In this document: positions 8,823-17,580 of the stretch, one piece after another
Layout of the letters: each line of letters begins with the position of its first letter
Numbering within the stretch: the first letter of the stretch is position 1
From: Burkholderiaceae bacterium
Lineage (GTDB): Bacteria > Pseudomonadota > Gammaproteobacteria > Burkholderiales > Burkholderiaceae
Length of the DNA stretch: 58,887 bases
NCBI GenBank assembly: GCA_947449305.1
Contig: CANFRA010000004.1
Span: 1 to 58,887, forward strand
Direction: 5' to 3'
Translations under genes and position numbers: made by a program
Notes under the pieces: model-generated
Told to the model about the DNA's origin: nothing
The model's input: only the letters and a program-made list of their open reading frames with translations
Databases searched by the model: none

Positions 8823-9188
8823 ATGAATCTAAAGCTCAGCTGGAGCACTAGCATTACAGTCTTGATTGCTCTTAGTCTTTCAGCCTGTTCTACTTCTAAA
8901 TTAGAGGCTCGTCTGGAGGCCAATCCTCAGTGCAAAGAGGTTGTGAACCCTAAGACTGGGGCATTAATGCCGTGCCCTGGATCAGATCGGTCGTTTTACG
9001 TCGCGGCCGGTCTAGAAGCGCCAAGGCCAGTCAAGGTAGTCGCTACCCCCACCATCGGATCTGATTCTGCTGGTATTTCAAATTCAAGGGCAGTAACGCC
9101 CACTGTAGCGAAGCAAGCCACAGTTAATTGCAAGCCCCAGATACACAAAAAGACGGGTGGAGTGTTACCTTGTCCTCCTGATGATTAA
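8823..9188 (+). CDS. Small lipoprotein with two Cys-x13-Cys motifs
   Basis: A 121-residue predicted lipoprotein. The signal sequence ends in a lipobox (LSLSAC, lipidated Cys22). The mature part carries two similar segments: residues 37-52, with Cys37-Lys, KTG at 44-46 and PCP at 50-52, and residues 103-118, with Cys103-Lys, KTG at 110-112 and PCP at 116-118. In both, the two cysteines are exactly 14 positions apart. A Ser/Thr/Val-rich linker separates them. I recognise no family. Disulfide or metal binding in each module is an inference. It is the first of three consecutive genes for exported proteins. Confidence 0.72.
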   Translation: MNLKLSWSTSITVLIALSLSACSTSKLEARLEANPQCKEVVNPKTGALMPCPGSDRSFYVAAGLEAPRPVKVVATPTIGSDSAGISNSRAVTPTVAKQATVNCKPQIHKKTGGVLPCPPDD

Positions 9189-9268
9189 TTTAGTAGAGAT
9201 TTGCGCCAGAGCGTTATGATCACTGTGAAGAAGCAAACTACCTTGGATTTATTAAATTGGGTTTAAAA

Positions 9269-9952
9269 ATGAAAAAATTTGGTCTATTGGCAGTGTCTAT
9301 TTCTACTGTACTTTTATTGGCTGCCTGTAGTAACACTCCTAAGCTTGCTTCTGAGGCAATGCCTAGGTCTGGTTTTTTACCGGACTACTCCGTGCTGGTT
9401 CCAATGGCTACAAGCGTTCCTGATGCGCGTATTTGGAGATATAGAATCTCTGGTGTTAATCCTAGCTCTTACACGGCAGTCATTTTGGATCCAATTTATT
9501 TGAATCAAAGCGCAACTAAAGATGTCAGTGCTGAAGCTATTAATAAGGCAAGGGCAGCATTACAGTCCTCAATGGTTGAAGCAGTAAGTGCGCGCGGCAA
9601 TATCCAGATTGTTACTAAGCCAGGTCCTGGCGTTGCCCGCGTATCCGTAGGGATTACCGGGGCTGAAAGCTCTAATGATTACTTGAAGCCATGGAACTTC
9701 ACTCCAATTGGGTTGGCTGCCAATGCTGCTGCTTTTGCAGGTGGCGTTAACGCCAAAACTCCGGCACTTTTAATTGAGAGCAAAATTACCGATAGCCAAA
9801 ACAATAAGCTCCTAGGCGAAGGTTTAGTGACTGTTCAAGGTGAATCATTTAGAACTGCTAGCGGCTCCGTTGAGTCATTTATAGCAATGGCAAAGAAAGC
9901 CGTTCAGGTGGCTATGGAAACTTCTGCAAACCCTACACCAACTGGTAAATAA
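9269..9952 (+). CDS. DUF3313-type lipoprotein
   Basis: Predicted lipoprotein of 227 residues. From ATG 9269 the signal peptide MKKFGLLAVSISTVLLLAAC gives a lipobox with Cys20. The mature part has RSGFLPDYS soon after the lipid anchor and PGPGVARVSVGITGAE in the middle, both typical of the DUF3313 family as I remember it. Function of the family is unknown. An in-frame TTG at 9257 would add four residues but puts nothing useful in front. It lies between the Cys-motif lipoprotein and the EF-hand protein, all on the plus strand. Confidence 0.75.
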   Translation: MKKFGLLAVSISTVLLLAACSNTPKLASEAMPRSGFLPDYSVLVPMATSVPDARIWRYRISGVNPSSYTAVILDPIYLNQSATKDVSAEAINKARAALQSSMVEAVSARGNIQIVTKPGPGVARVSVGITGAESSNDYLKPWNFTPIGLAANAAAFAGGVNAKTPALLIESKITDSQNNKLLGEGLVTVQGESFRTASGSVESFIAMAKKAVQVAMETSANPTPTGK

Positions 9953-9961
9953 GAGATCTTG

Positions 9962-10222
9962 ATGTATTTTGCTAAAAATATTTTTCTAGTAGCGGCTTGT
10001 GCATTATCTTCTTTGCCAATGAGTGCGCATGCAGATGATGCATCTCGTAATAAGGAAATTGCTGAGCGTTTCGCGAAATGCGATACAAACCGTGATGGTA
10101 AGTTGACTTTAGCTGAAGCAAAAGGATGCATGCCTCGTATCTACGATCACTTTAGCTATATAGATACTGCTAATAAGGGGTATGTCACCGTTGCGCAAAT
10201 TCAAGCAATGGCCTCTCGCTAG
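9962..10222 (+). CDS. Small exported EF-hand protein
   Basis: An 86-residue protein with a signal peptide (cut near SAHA/DDA). One good calcium-binding EF-hand loop spans residues 41-52, D-T-N-R-D-G-K-L-T-L-A-E, with ligands at positions 1, 3, 5, 7 and 12. A second loop at 69-80 is degenerate: positions 3, 5 and 12 are Ala, Lys and Gln. Two cysteines (40 and 56) flank the good loop. It starts 9 bases after the DUF3313 gene; ATG 9962 is preferred over TTG 9959. It is likely a periplasmic calcium-binding protein. The partner is unknown. Confidence 0.8.
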   Translation: MYFAKNIFLVAACALSSLPMSAHADDASRNKEIAERFAKCDTNRDGKLTLAEAKGCMPRIYDHFSYIDTANKGYVTVAQIQAMASR

Positions 10223-10229
10223 TGACTGC

Positions 10230-10251
10230 AAGGGCCTCTCGAGGCCCTTTT
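10230..10251 (+). terminator. Hairpin after the EF-hand gene
   Basis: AAGGGCC and GGCCCTT form a 7-bp stem around TCTCGA, followed by TTCT. It looks like a weak intrinsic terminator or attenuator. It sits only 14 bases before the next start (10266), leaving no room for a promoter between them. Confidence 0.6.
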
Positions 10252-10265
10252 CTATTGGATAGAAT

Positions 10266-11159
10266 ATGCCTGTAATCATTCCCAAGTTTGAGCAAAAAAG
10301 AGTCACTGTTAGCTCTGAAGATGGCCCAATAGAAATTGCCTGTCAAGTTGGCGGCAATGGCCCACCGATTTTGTTGCTCCACGGTTTTCCTCAAACTAAG
10401 GCTATTTGGGAAATCGTTGCCCCTGAATTAGCTAAAAACTTTACTGTTGTTGCTTCTGACCTGCGTGGCTATGGAGAGTCATCCAAGCCTCATGGCAAGA
10501 CAGATCATTCAACTTATTCCAAAAGATCTATGGCATCTGACCAGCATGCGCTCATGAAAGCATTGGGCCATGAGCAATTTTTCTTGCTGGGTCACGATAG
10601 AGGCGGTAGAGTCTCTCATCGTCTTGCAATGGATTATCCGGAGAGTGTTTTGCGTTTGATGGTCTTGGATATCTCTCCAACTCTCACAATGTATGAGAAC
10701 ACTACGATGGAGTTTGCCAAGGGCTATTGGCACTGGTTTTTCTTAATTCAAGCTGAGCCTATTCCAGAAACCTTAATTGGCGCAAACCCCGAGTTTTGGA
10801 TCAATAAACATATGGGCCGTCATGCTGGTACAGGTATATTTTCTGCGGAGCGTTGGGCAGAGTATCTTGCGGGTGCAAGCAATCCACAGAGTATGCATGC
10901 CATGTGTGAAGACTACCGCGCTTCGGCAACGATTGATCTAATGCATGATCATGCAGATAGGGCGGCTGGCAAAAAACTCAAAATGCCTTTAAGGGTACTT
11001 TGGGGTGAGCATGGTATCGTCAATAAATGCTTTAAACCGATTGAGGACTGGGAAGCAGTAGCTAAGGATGTTTCTGGCCGGGCGGTCCCTTGCGGGCACT
11101 ATATCCCAGAAGAGCTTCCAAGAGAGCTCATTACTGAAGCTCAATCCTTCTTTAAGTAG
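10266..11159 (+). CDS. Haloacetate/fluoroacetate dehalogenase-like alpha/beta hydrolase
   Basis: Alpha/beta hydrolase of 297 residues that matches fluoroacetate dehalogenases at the known active-site positions: nucleophile Asp111 in GHDRGGR with Arg112 and Arg115 for the carboxylate, Asp135 in VLDISP, the halide pocket His156-Trp157 in YWHWFFL and Tyr217 in CEDYRA, and catalytic His278 in CGHYIPEE. These would hydrolyse a carbon-halogen bond to give glycolate. No signal peptide is seen, so it is cytoplasmic. Epoxide hydrolases share the fold but not the His-Trp-Tyr halide set. It lies 43 bases after the EF-hand gene with a hairpin between them. Confidence 0.82.
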   Translation: MPVIIPKFEQKRVTVSSEDGPIEIACQVGGNGPPILLLHGFPQTKAIWEIVAPELAKNFTVVASDLRGYGESSKPHGKTDHSTYSKRSMASDQHALMKALGHEQFFLLGHDRGGRVSHRLAMDYPESVLRLMVLDISPTLTMYENTTMEFAKGYWHWFFLIQAEPIPETLIGANPEFWINKHMGRHAGTGIFSAERWAEYLAGASNPQSMHAMCEDYRASATIDLMHDHADRAAGKKLKMPLRVLWGEHGIVNKCFKPIEDWEAVAKDVSGRAVPCGHYIPEELPRELITEAQSFFK

Positions 11160-11211
11160 GGCAGAGTGTTAAGCTCAATACATATATCTATCTCTAGTTG
11201 AAAGTGCTCTC

Positions 11212-12213
11212 ATGAATCAATTCATCCAAAAACTGTTTTTAATCACTACTGCACTAATCTCTATTTCTGTATATGCACAGAAAAATGATGCCATTCTCAA
11301 TACTGCGCAAGTGCAGCAAGCGATTGCTCGAGGAGCCATCATTTGGGATGTGCGCGATGAAAAAAGTTTCTTAGAGGGGCACATACCCGGGGCAATCAAT
11401 ATTGGTGAAGTGGGAAGCGTTCTCAGAGACCCCAACAAAGAGGATTACATCGCTACAGAAAAGATACAAAAGATCTTTAATGATGCTGGCCTGAGTATTA
11501 ATCGAGATATTGTTGTCTATGGGGCACGTGGCAACCCTTATGCATATTTTGGTCTGTACACCATTCAATATTTTGGCGGCAAGCAAGCTCAGATTTATCA
11601 CGATGGCTTTGATGGCTGGAAATTGGCTGGACTACCTATTCAGAAGGAGCGTCAGACATCTGCTCCTGTATCGGTAACTCTCGTACCCCAAACTCAGTTA
11701 GTGGTATCAAATGATGAAATGGTCAAACTTGCCCAATCTAAATCGGTGCAGATTGTGGATGCAAGGACACCAGATGAATACTCGGGCAAGGATGTCCGCG
11801 CGATTCGGGGCGGTCATATTCCTAACTCGGTCAACATTCCTTTCGAGGATAACTGGCAGGATCCTGCAACGGCAATCAAACTCAGCAAAAAACAGCTTAC
11901 AGATAACTCTGGCATGAGCTTGAAAAATGAGGCAGACCTTAAAAAGCTCTACGCCAACTTAGACCCTGACAAGGAAACGGTCGTATATTGCCAAAGCGGC
12001 GTTCGGGCCGCTGAAACTGCAGTTGTCTTGAAAAATCTGGGATTTAAAAAGGTGAAGGTTTACGACTCTTCCTGGCTTGGGTGGGGCAATAACTTAAAAG
12101 CGCCAGTTGCTGATGAGTCCTTTCTCAACGTTGGGGCATTAAATGCCAAGTTGAGCGCAATGCAAAATAAGATTAATCAGCTAGAAGAGGCATTGAAGGC
12201 CAAAAGCAATTAA
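11212..12213 (+). CDS. Periplasmic two-domain rhodanese (sulfurtransferase)
   Basis: Thiosulfate/mercaptopyruvate-type sulfurtransferase of 333 residues with a signal peptide (cut near VYAQ/KND). The first rhodanese domain (about 30-145) has the fold motifs WDVRDEKSFLEGHIPGA but Gly104 (VVYGARG) at the active-site Cys position, so it is inactive. The second (about 165-295) has VDARTPDEY and the persulfide-forming Cys260 in VVYCQSGVRAA. A C-terminal helix with heptad-like Leu/Ile spacing (residues about 308-330) suggests a coiled coil. Length exceeds E. coli SseA (281) because of the leader and the tail. It is a stand-alone gene ending at a strong hairpin. Confidence 0.88.
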   Translation: MNQFIQKLFLITTALISISVYAQKNDAILNTAQVQQAIARGAIIWDVRDEKSFLEGHIPGAINIGEVGSVLRDPNKEDYIATEKIQKIFNDAGLSINRDIVVYGARGNPYAYFGLYTIQYFGGKQAQIYHDGFDGWKLAGLPIQKERQTSAPVSVTLVPQTQLVVSNDEMVKLAQSKSVQIVDARTPDEYSGKDVRAIRGGHIPNSVNIPFEDNWQDPATAIKLSKKQLTDNSGMSLKNEADLKKLYANLDPDKETVVYCQSGVRAAETAVVLKNLGFKKVKVYDSSWLGWGNNLKAPVADESFLNVGALNAKLSAMQNKINQLEEALKAKSN

Positions 12214-12233
12214 GTATTGAACTTGATGTTTAA

Positions 12234-12266
12234 AAAACCCTAAATAATTCAATTATTTAGGGTTTT
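12234..12266. terminator. Bidirectional terminator
   Basis: A near-perfect inverted repeat (16-bp arms, AAAACCCTAAATAATT and its complement, one-base centre) lies between the convergent rhodanese gene and the small gene at 12287. Both sides carry a T-run on the outgoing strand, so it can end both transcripts. Confidence 0.88.
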
Positions 12267-12286
12267 AGCTAATGCTTTGCTGCTGA

Positions 12287-12472
12287 TTACTCTGGATGGA
12301 AGTTATTGCTGGCCATGAAGCTGATAGTTCGTTCAAAGCCCAAAATGCGGATATAACGCCAAGCGATATCGCGGTATTTATTGTCTAGATAGCCTATAGC
12401 GACCTCAGGAGTCCTTTTGGACAGGTCGATTTGTTCAATTGCACGGGCCCAGCGTTTGAGTCTTGTTGACAT
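12287..12472 (-). CDS. Small basic protein, unknown function
   Basis: A 61-residue protein rich in Arg, Tyr and Trp (for example RLKRWARAIEQIDLSKRTPE and KYRDIAWRYIRILGF). The open frame extends to 12493, but the start ATG 12472 has GGAGGTG about 6 bases upstream, one of the best ribosome sites in the window, which fixes the start and supports it being a real gene. No family is recognised. The helix-rich, positively charged make-up would suit nucleic-acid or protein binding, but this is speculative. Confidence 0.65.
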   Translation of the reverse strand: MSTRLKRWARAIEQIDLSKRTPEVAIGYLDNKYRDIAWRYIRILGFERTISFMASNNFHPE

Positions 12473-12567
12473 ATTTGTCACCTCCATGACCATACAACGC
12501 CTCAGAATCGGGTAGAGATGACAAGAATTTCTAAATATTTAACAAATATCTTAAGCGCTTAAAACCC

Positions 12568-13986
12568 TTAAATTGAGACCACTTTATGGGGGTTGAGGAT
12601 ATTTTGGGGGTCCAGAGCCCTTTTTAAGGCCTTCATCAGATCGTGAGCCACAGCACCCTTATGCGCTCTTAAGTCAGCCAATTTAAGTTGCCCAACCCCA
12701 TGTTCTGCTGATATTGAGCCCTGGCAACGCTCCACTTGGGCATAAACCAGCTCGTGGATGGCTTTTTCATGGCTGAGATTGAATGCCTTTGGGTCTAATC
12801 CCAGAGGCGGGGCAATGTTGTAGTGGAGGTTGCCATCACCCAAATGCCCAAAATTAATGATCCTGACCCCCGGGTACTTTTGTCTCATCAGAGAGTCAGT
12901 GTCCTGAATAAAGCTTTCTAAAAAGGAAAGGGGGATGGTGATGTCATGCTTGAGATTAGCGCCTTCCTCGGCTTGTGCCAGAGTAATGTGCTCACGCATA
13001 TGCCAAAACGCATTAGCTTGACTCAGGTTATTAGCGATGACTGCATCGCTAATGAGATTGCTTGAAAAAGCTTCCTCCAAAATAGTTTCGAGTAGTTTTC
13101 GAACATGCTCCTCACTTTCGTGATCGGAGAGTTCAATCAACACAGTGAAGGGCGGATTTCCTTTTAAGGGATTGGCCATCTGTGGAAAGTGTTTTTCATT
13201 TAAGGCTAATGATTCTTGAGTCATCATTTCAAAACCCGTGAGCAATGATGTTGCACGCTTCTGAAATAGAGTCAGTAGAGCAATCGTAGATGCAATATTG
13301 TCAGTAGCAACGAGTGTTGTCCATTGAGAGACAGGCAGCGGATAAAGCTTCATGACTGCTGCTGTGATGATTCCTAGAGTACCTTCTGAACCAATGAAAA
13401 GATCACGCAAATCATAACCAGTGTTGTCTTTACGTAAACCTTTTATGCCATTCCAGATTTCACCTTGGGCGGTAACAACCTCAAGGCCTAGGCAAAGATC
13501 GCGAGTATTGCCATAGCGCAGTACATTCGTACCACCAGCATTGGTAGCTAAGTTGCCGCCAATCATGCAACTGCCTTCTGCACCAAGACTTAGGGGAAAC
13601 AAAAAATCTTGCGCCGCGGCTTTTTCTTGAACAGCCTGCAAAATACATCCCGCTTCTAAGGTGATGGTTTGGTTGGCAGTATCAATCGCACGGATTTGAT
13701 TCATCCGCTTGAGATTGAGAATGACTTGATTGCCGCTATTGTCAGGCGTAGCACCACCACAAAAACCAGTATGTCCGCCCTGTGGAACGATGGCGACATG
13801 ACGAGCGGCGCAAAGTTTCACAATATGAGCTACTTCATCAGTTGTTTTCGGTAGCAGGACTGCTAAGGCTTTGCCGGTATAGCGTTTGCGCCAATCCGTG
13901 AGATAGGGCGCTTTATCTGCATCATCAGTCAGAACATATTGTTTGCCTAACGCCACTCCAAATTGTTCGATCAAACCTTGCATCAT
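12568..13986 (-). CDS. FAD-linked D-2-hydroxyacid dehydrogenase (GlcD/D2HGDH-like)
   Basis: VAO-family flavoprotein of 472 residues that oxidises a D-2-hydroxy acid such as D-lactate, D-2-hydroxyglutarate or glycolate. The FAD_binding_4 domain (about 40-220) shows PQGGHTGFCGG, GGNLATNAGGTNVLRYGNTR and IGSEGTLGIIT. The C-terminal FAD-oxidase domain shows NFGHLGDGNLH (metal-binding His) and SAEHGVG. The closest type by eye is the single-subunit D2HGDH/D-lactate group rather than three-subunit glycolate oxidase, since no glcE or glcF is nearby. Its ATG overlaps the stop codon of the DUF2069 gene (TAATG), so the two are translationally coupled. Confidence 0.86.
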   Translation of the reverse strand: MMQGLIEQFGVALGKQYVLTDDADKAPYLTDWRKRYTGKALAVLLPKTTDEVAHIVKLCAARHVAIVPQGGHTGFCGGATPDNSGNQVILNLKRMNQIRAIDTANQTITLEAGCILQAVQEKAAAQDFLFPLSLGAEGSCMIGGNLATNAGGTNVLRYGNTRDLCLGLEVVTAQGEIWNGIKGLRKDNTGYDLRDLFIGSEGTLGIITAAVMKLYPLPVSQWTTLVATDNIASTIALLTLFQKRATSLLTGFEMMTQESLALNEKHFPQMANPLKGNPPFTVLIELSDHESEEHVRKLLETILEEAFSSNLISDAVIANNLSQANAFWHMREHITLAQAEEGANLKHDITIPLSFLESFIQDTDSLMRQKYPGVRIINFGHLGDGNLHYNIAPPLGLDPKAFNLSHEKAIHELVYAQVERCQGSISAEHGVGQLKLADLRAHKGAVAHDLMKALKRALDPQNILNPHKVVSI

Positions 13987-14375
13987 TACTCAGCCTGCTT
14001 TTTTTGCTTAGCCAAGATTTTTGCTTTTTGCTTAATGGGTTTGAGGTAGAGCAGTAAGCTAATAAAACCAGTTGTAGCGAGGATAGTCTCTAATAGGGCC
14101 ATCCAAAAATTGGCGCCGGTCTCAAGAATGCGAACTAAACCCTCAGTGATATAAAGGAGGATTAACATTGAAGCCCATTGCATGGTGTAGACCTTGCCTT
14201 TCCAGAGACCTGGAATTGCAAAGAGCAGGGGGATGCCTTTAAGTATCAACCAAGAACCACCAGGGCGAAGAGGTGAAATAAACCATTCCCAGCACACGCA
14301 CAGAATAAATAAATCGACAAATGCTGCTGTTGCCAGCAGTTGGTAGGGATCCTTTTCAAGCAATTTCTTGAACAT
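13986..14375 (-). CDS. DUF2069 inner-membrane protein
   Basis: A 129-residue protein with four hydrophobic segments. The conserved DUF2069 signature is WEWFISPLRPGGSWLILKG, followed by LPLL-type helices, QWASMLILLY and EGLVR. The C-terminus is lysine-rich (KQKAKILAKQKK). Function is unknown. The gene sits between wrbA (5 bases upstream) and the FAD dehydrogenase (overlapping by one base), and the wrbA/DUF2069 pairing is familiar from other proteobacteria. Confidence 0.87.
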   Translation of the reverse strand: MFKKLLEKDPYQLLATAAFVDLFILCVCWEWFISPLRPGGSWLILKGIPLLFAIPGLWKGKVYTMQWASMLILLYITEGLVRILETGANFWMALLETILATTGFISLLLYLKPIKQKAKILAKQKKQAE

Positions 14376-14380
14376 CTTGC

Positions 14381-14992
<612 letters not shown>

Positions 14993-15005
14993 TTATGATA
15001 CGGCG

Positions 15006-15854
15006 ATGCGCCTTATTCGTAATCCTCAATTATGGCTTGCTCTGGGCAAACAGCTCTGGGAGCGTAATCGCGGCCTCAATCTGAATCAGATTGCTGCCAG
15101 TTTGGCGTTTACGACCACTTTGTCTCTAGTGCCAATGCTCACCATCGCTACCATTCTGATTGGCTATCTACCCAGCGTTATCCAGGTAAAAAATGCTTTT
15201 AGAACATGGTTGCTCGATACCTATATGCCTGGCGGGCTAAATCAACAAGTATTTACCTATCTAGAACAGTTTTCATCTAAAGCAAGTGGATTAACTTACG
15301 TTGGCTTAATCGGTTTGGTTATTACCGCCATCATGACATTGGCAGTGATTGAATCAGCATTTAATCAAATCTTCAAAGTACAAGAGCGTCGTCCTCTAGT
15401 GAAAAAGGTCATCATTTATAGTGCAGCAACTTTTTTGGGCCCAGTATTTCTTGGTGTGGGCATCTACTTCAGTGGTGTTTTATTTAGCGCATCAGAAGGT
15501 TGGATTAAAGCAATTTCTTTTGGTTTTCAAGTGCTGGCAGCGATTGCACCCATTTTCCTAGCGATTGCTGTCTTTACTGTCGCTTATAAAGTTTTACCTT
15601 ACTCCAAGATTCTTTGGGCAGATGCTTTTTCAGGAGCATTCTTTGCGGCCATTAGTTTTGAGCTGATGAAGTTTGGCTATGCTATTTTTCTGAGCCACAC
15701 GGCCTTCTACAAGACTGTTTATGGCGCCTTTGCCATCTTTCCTCTAGGGCTGCTCTGGATCTATATGACCTGGTGGATTACCTTGGCTGGTGCAATCTTA
15801 GTGGCCAATTTGCCTAATATCCGCAGCGGTGTCATTAGGGTTATTCGTTACTAA
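15006..15854 (+). CDS. YihY/BrkB family inner-membrane protein
   Basis: A 282-residue protein of the YihY (formerly mis-named ribonuclease BN) family with about six membrane helices. Landmarks are the N-terminal ASLAFTTTLSLVPMLTI, the SKASGLTYVGL region, and the C-terminal FPLGLLWIYMTWWITLAGA with GA..L. Function in bacteria is unclear; members are widespread inner-membrane proteins. Start ATG 15006 has only a weak ribosome site and lies 20 bases from the divergent wrbA start. Confidence 0.88.
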   Translation: MRLIRNPQLWLALGKQLWERNRGLNLNQIAASLAFTTTLSLVPMLTIATILIGYLPSVIQVKNAFRTWLLDTYMPGGLNQQVFTYLEQFSSKASGLTYVGLIGLVITAIMTLAVIESAFNQIFKVQERRPLVKKVIIYSAATFLGPVFLGVGIYFSGVLFSASEGWIKAISFGFQVLAAIAPIFLAIAVFTVAYKVLPYSKILWADAFSGAFFAAISFELMKFGYAIFLSHTAFYKTVYGAFAIFPLGLLWIYMTWWITLAGAILVANLPNIRSGVIRVIRY

Positions 15855-15871
15855 AAGAGGTTCTCCAGCCC

Positions 15872-15900
15872 TTGATTGATAGACATCTTCGGCATATATT
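15872..15900 (+). promoter_or_regulatory. Sigma-70 promoter for the CBS-domain gene
   Basis: TTGATT (15872-15877), a 17-base spacer, then TATATT (15895-15900). It lies 41 bases before the ATG at 15942. Spacing is ideal and the -10 matches 5 of 6, making this one of the clearest promoters in the window. Confidence 0.65.
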
Positions 15901-15941
15901 GAAACTATCAATGTCGTGTTTGTAGTGTTTCTGGAGATGAG

Positions 15942-16397
15942 ATGAAAGTTCGCGATATATTGCGTGTAAAGGGCAGCACTTTATTTACTGTTGCTCCTGA
16001 GACTGCGCTGCAAACTGCGGTGTTGGTGATGAGCGAACATGACATAGGCTCTTTGGTTGTCATGCAGTACGACAAACTGGTCGGTATTTTGACTTTCCGT
16101 GAAGTGATTGCAGCATTAGCAACGCATCAAGGTAAGCTCGATGGTTTGCAAGTGAGCGCCGTGATGAATCAAAAGCCCCTGACTTGCAATATGGAAACGG
16201 AGATCAATGAAGTCCGTCGCATGATGTTGGTGGATCACGTACGGTATTTACCGGTAGTGGATCAAAAAATGCTGATGGGCGTAATCTCTTTTTATGATGT
16301 TGCCAAGTCTGTAGTGGAAGCGCAAGACTTCGAAAACACTATGTTAAAAGCCTATATTCGGGATTGGCCAGAAGACACCGAAAAGGCTGCAAACTAG
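15942..16397 (+). CDS. CBS-domain protein
   Basis: A 151-residue cytoplasmic protein made of two CBS domains (about 5-60 and 75-135), which together form a Bateman module that usually senses adenine nucleotides. Repeated motifs are ALQTAVLVMSEHDIGSLVVM with GILTFREV, and EINEVRRMMLVDHVRYLPVVD with GVISFYDVAKSVV. There is no extra catalytic or transport domain, so it is a stand-alone sensor of unknown partner. GGAG lies 5 bases before the ATG, and a clear promoter precedes it. Confidence 0.9.
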   Translation: MKVRDILRVKGSTLFTVAPETALQTAVLVMSEHDIGSLVVMQYDKLVGILTFREVIAALATHQGKLDGLQVSAVMNQKPLTCNMETEINEVRRMMLVDHVRYLPVVDQKMLMGVISFYDVAKSVVEAQDFENTMLKAYIRDWPEDTEKAAN

Positions 16398-16450
16398 CAC
16401 TTAACTACTTGTTTTAACCCGATATTCCTGACAAATGACATAATGTGGTT

Positions 16451-17566
16451 ATGTCAGGAAATACTTTAGGCCTCCTCTTTACTGTTACCACTTTTGGTGA
16501 ATCTCACGGTCCCGCTATTGGGGCAGTAGTCGATGGCTGCCCGCCAGGCATGGCCTTATCAGAGGCTGACCTTCAGTTAGATCTAGACCGTCGCAAGCCG
16601 GGCACTTCCCGTCATGTGACCCAGCGCAAAGAAGAGGATCGGGTTGAGATTCTTTCTGGCGTCTTTGAGGGCAAGACTACCGGCGCGCCGATTGGCCTGT
16701 TAATACGGAATACGGATCAGCGTAGCCAAGACTATGGCGATATCTTGCAAACATTCCGGCCGGGCCATGCTGACTATGCTTATCACCACAAATATGGTTT
16801 TCGCGATCCTCGTGGTGGCGGGAGATCCTCTGCGCGCTTAACTGCACCTGTTGTTGCAGCAGCAGCCATTGCAAAAAAATGGCTGCATCAACAATATGGC
16901 ACGCAGTTCTATGGTTATATGAGTCAATTGGGTTCGCTAGAAATCCCGTTTAAGGATCTTTCCCAAGTGGAGAAGAATCCATTCTTTGCCGCTAACGCTG
17001 ACATCATTCCGCAACTTGAGGCTTATATGGATGAGTTGCGCAAGGCCGGGGACTCTTGTGGCGCACGTATTGAGGTGCGTGCACGTAATGTACCTATTGG
17101 CTTAGGCGAACCTCTCTTTGATAAATTGGACGCAGATATTGCACACGCCATGATGGGAATCAATGCTGTTAAAGGTGTTGAGATCGGTGCTGGCTTTAAA
17201 TCAGTTGCTCAGCGTGGTAGTGTGCATGGTGATGAAATGCATCCCGATGGCTTTGCTAGCAATCATTCGGGTGGCACCTTGGGCGGTATCAGTAGTGGTC
17301 AAGATCTGCGCGTATCTATTGCCATTAAGCCAACCTCTAGCATCATGAGTCCAAAACAATCGATTGACTTAGATGGCAAGCCTATTACCGTGCAAACCAA
17401 GGGGCGTCATGATCCTTGTGTTGGTATTCGCGCTACACCTATAGCTGAAGCGATGTTGGCTTTGGTGGTGATGGATCACGCATTACGTCATCGCGCTCAG
17501 TGTGCTGATGTCAAAGTGGCAGTTAAGCCTATCCCTGTAGCTCGCCCGGGATCAACATCGGATTGA
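16451..17566 (+). CDS. aroC: Chorismate synthase
   Basis: Last enzyme of the shikimate pathway: converts EPSP to chorismate using reduced FMN. The 371-residue protein has the three family signatures: [18 protein letters not shown] near the N-terminus, the [19 protein letters not shown] region, and [17 protein letters not shown] near the C-terminus. I chose ATG 16451 (MSGNTLG), which aligns with E. coli AroC (MAGNTIG), over the in-frame GTG at 16445. No Shine-Dalgarno sequence is evident. Length is slightly above E. coli (361). An MFS gene follows after 14 bases. Confidence 0.97.
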   Translation: MSGNTLGLLFTVTTFGESHGPAIGAVVDGCPPGMALSEADLQLDLDRRKPGTSRHVTQRKEEDRVEILSGVFEGKTTGAPIGLLIRNTDQRSQDYGDILQTFRPGHADYAYHHKYGFRDPRGGGRSSARLTAPVVAAAAIAKKWLHQQYGTQFYGYMSQLGSLEIPFKDLSQVEKNPFFAANADIIPQLEAYMDELRKAGDSCGARIEVRARNVPIGLGEPLFDKLDADIAHAMMGINAVKGVEIGAGFKSVAQRGSVHGDEMHPDGFASNHSGGTLGGISSGQDLRVSIAIKPTSSIMSPKQSIDLDGKPITVQTKGRHDPCVGIRATPIAEAMLALVVMDHALRHRAQCADVKVAVKPIPVARPGSTSD

Positions 17567-17580
17567 TGGCTATTGTTTAG

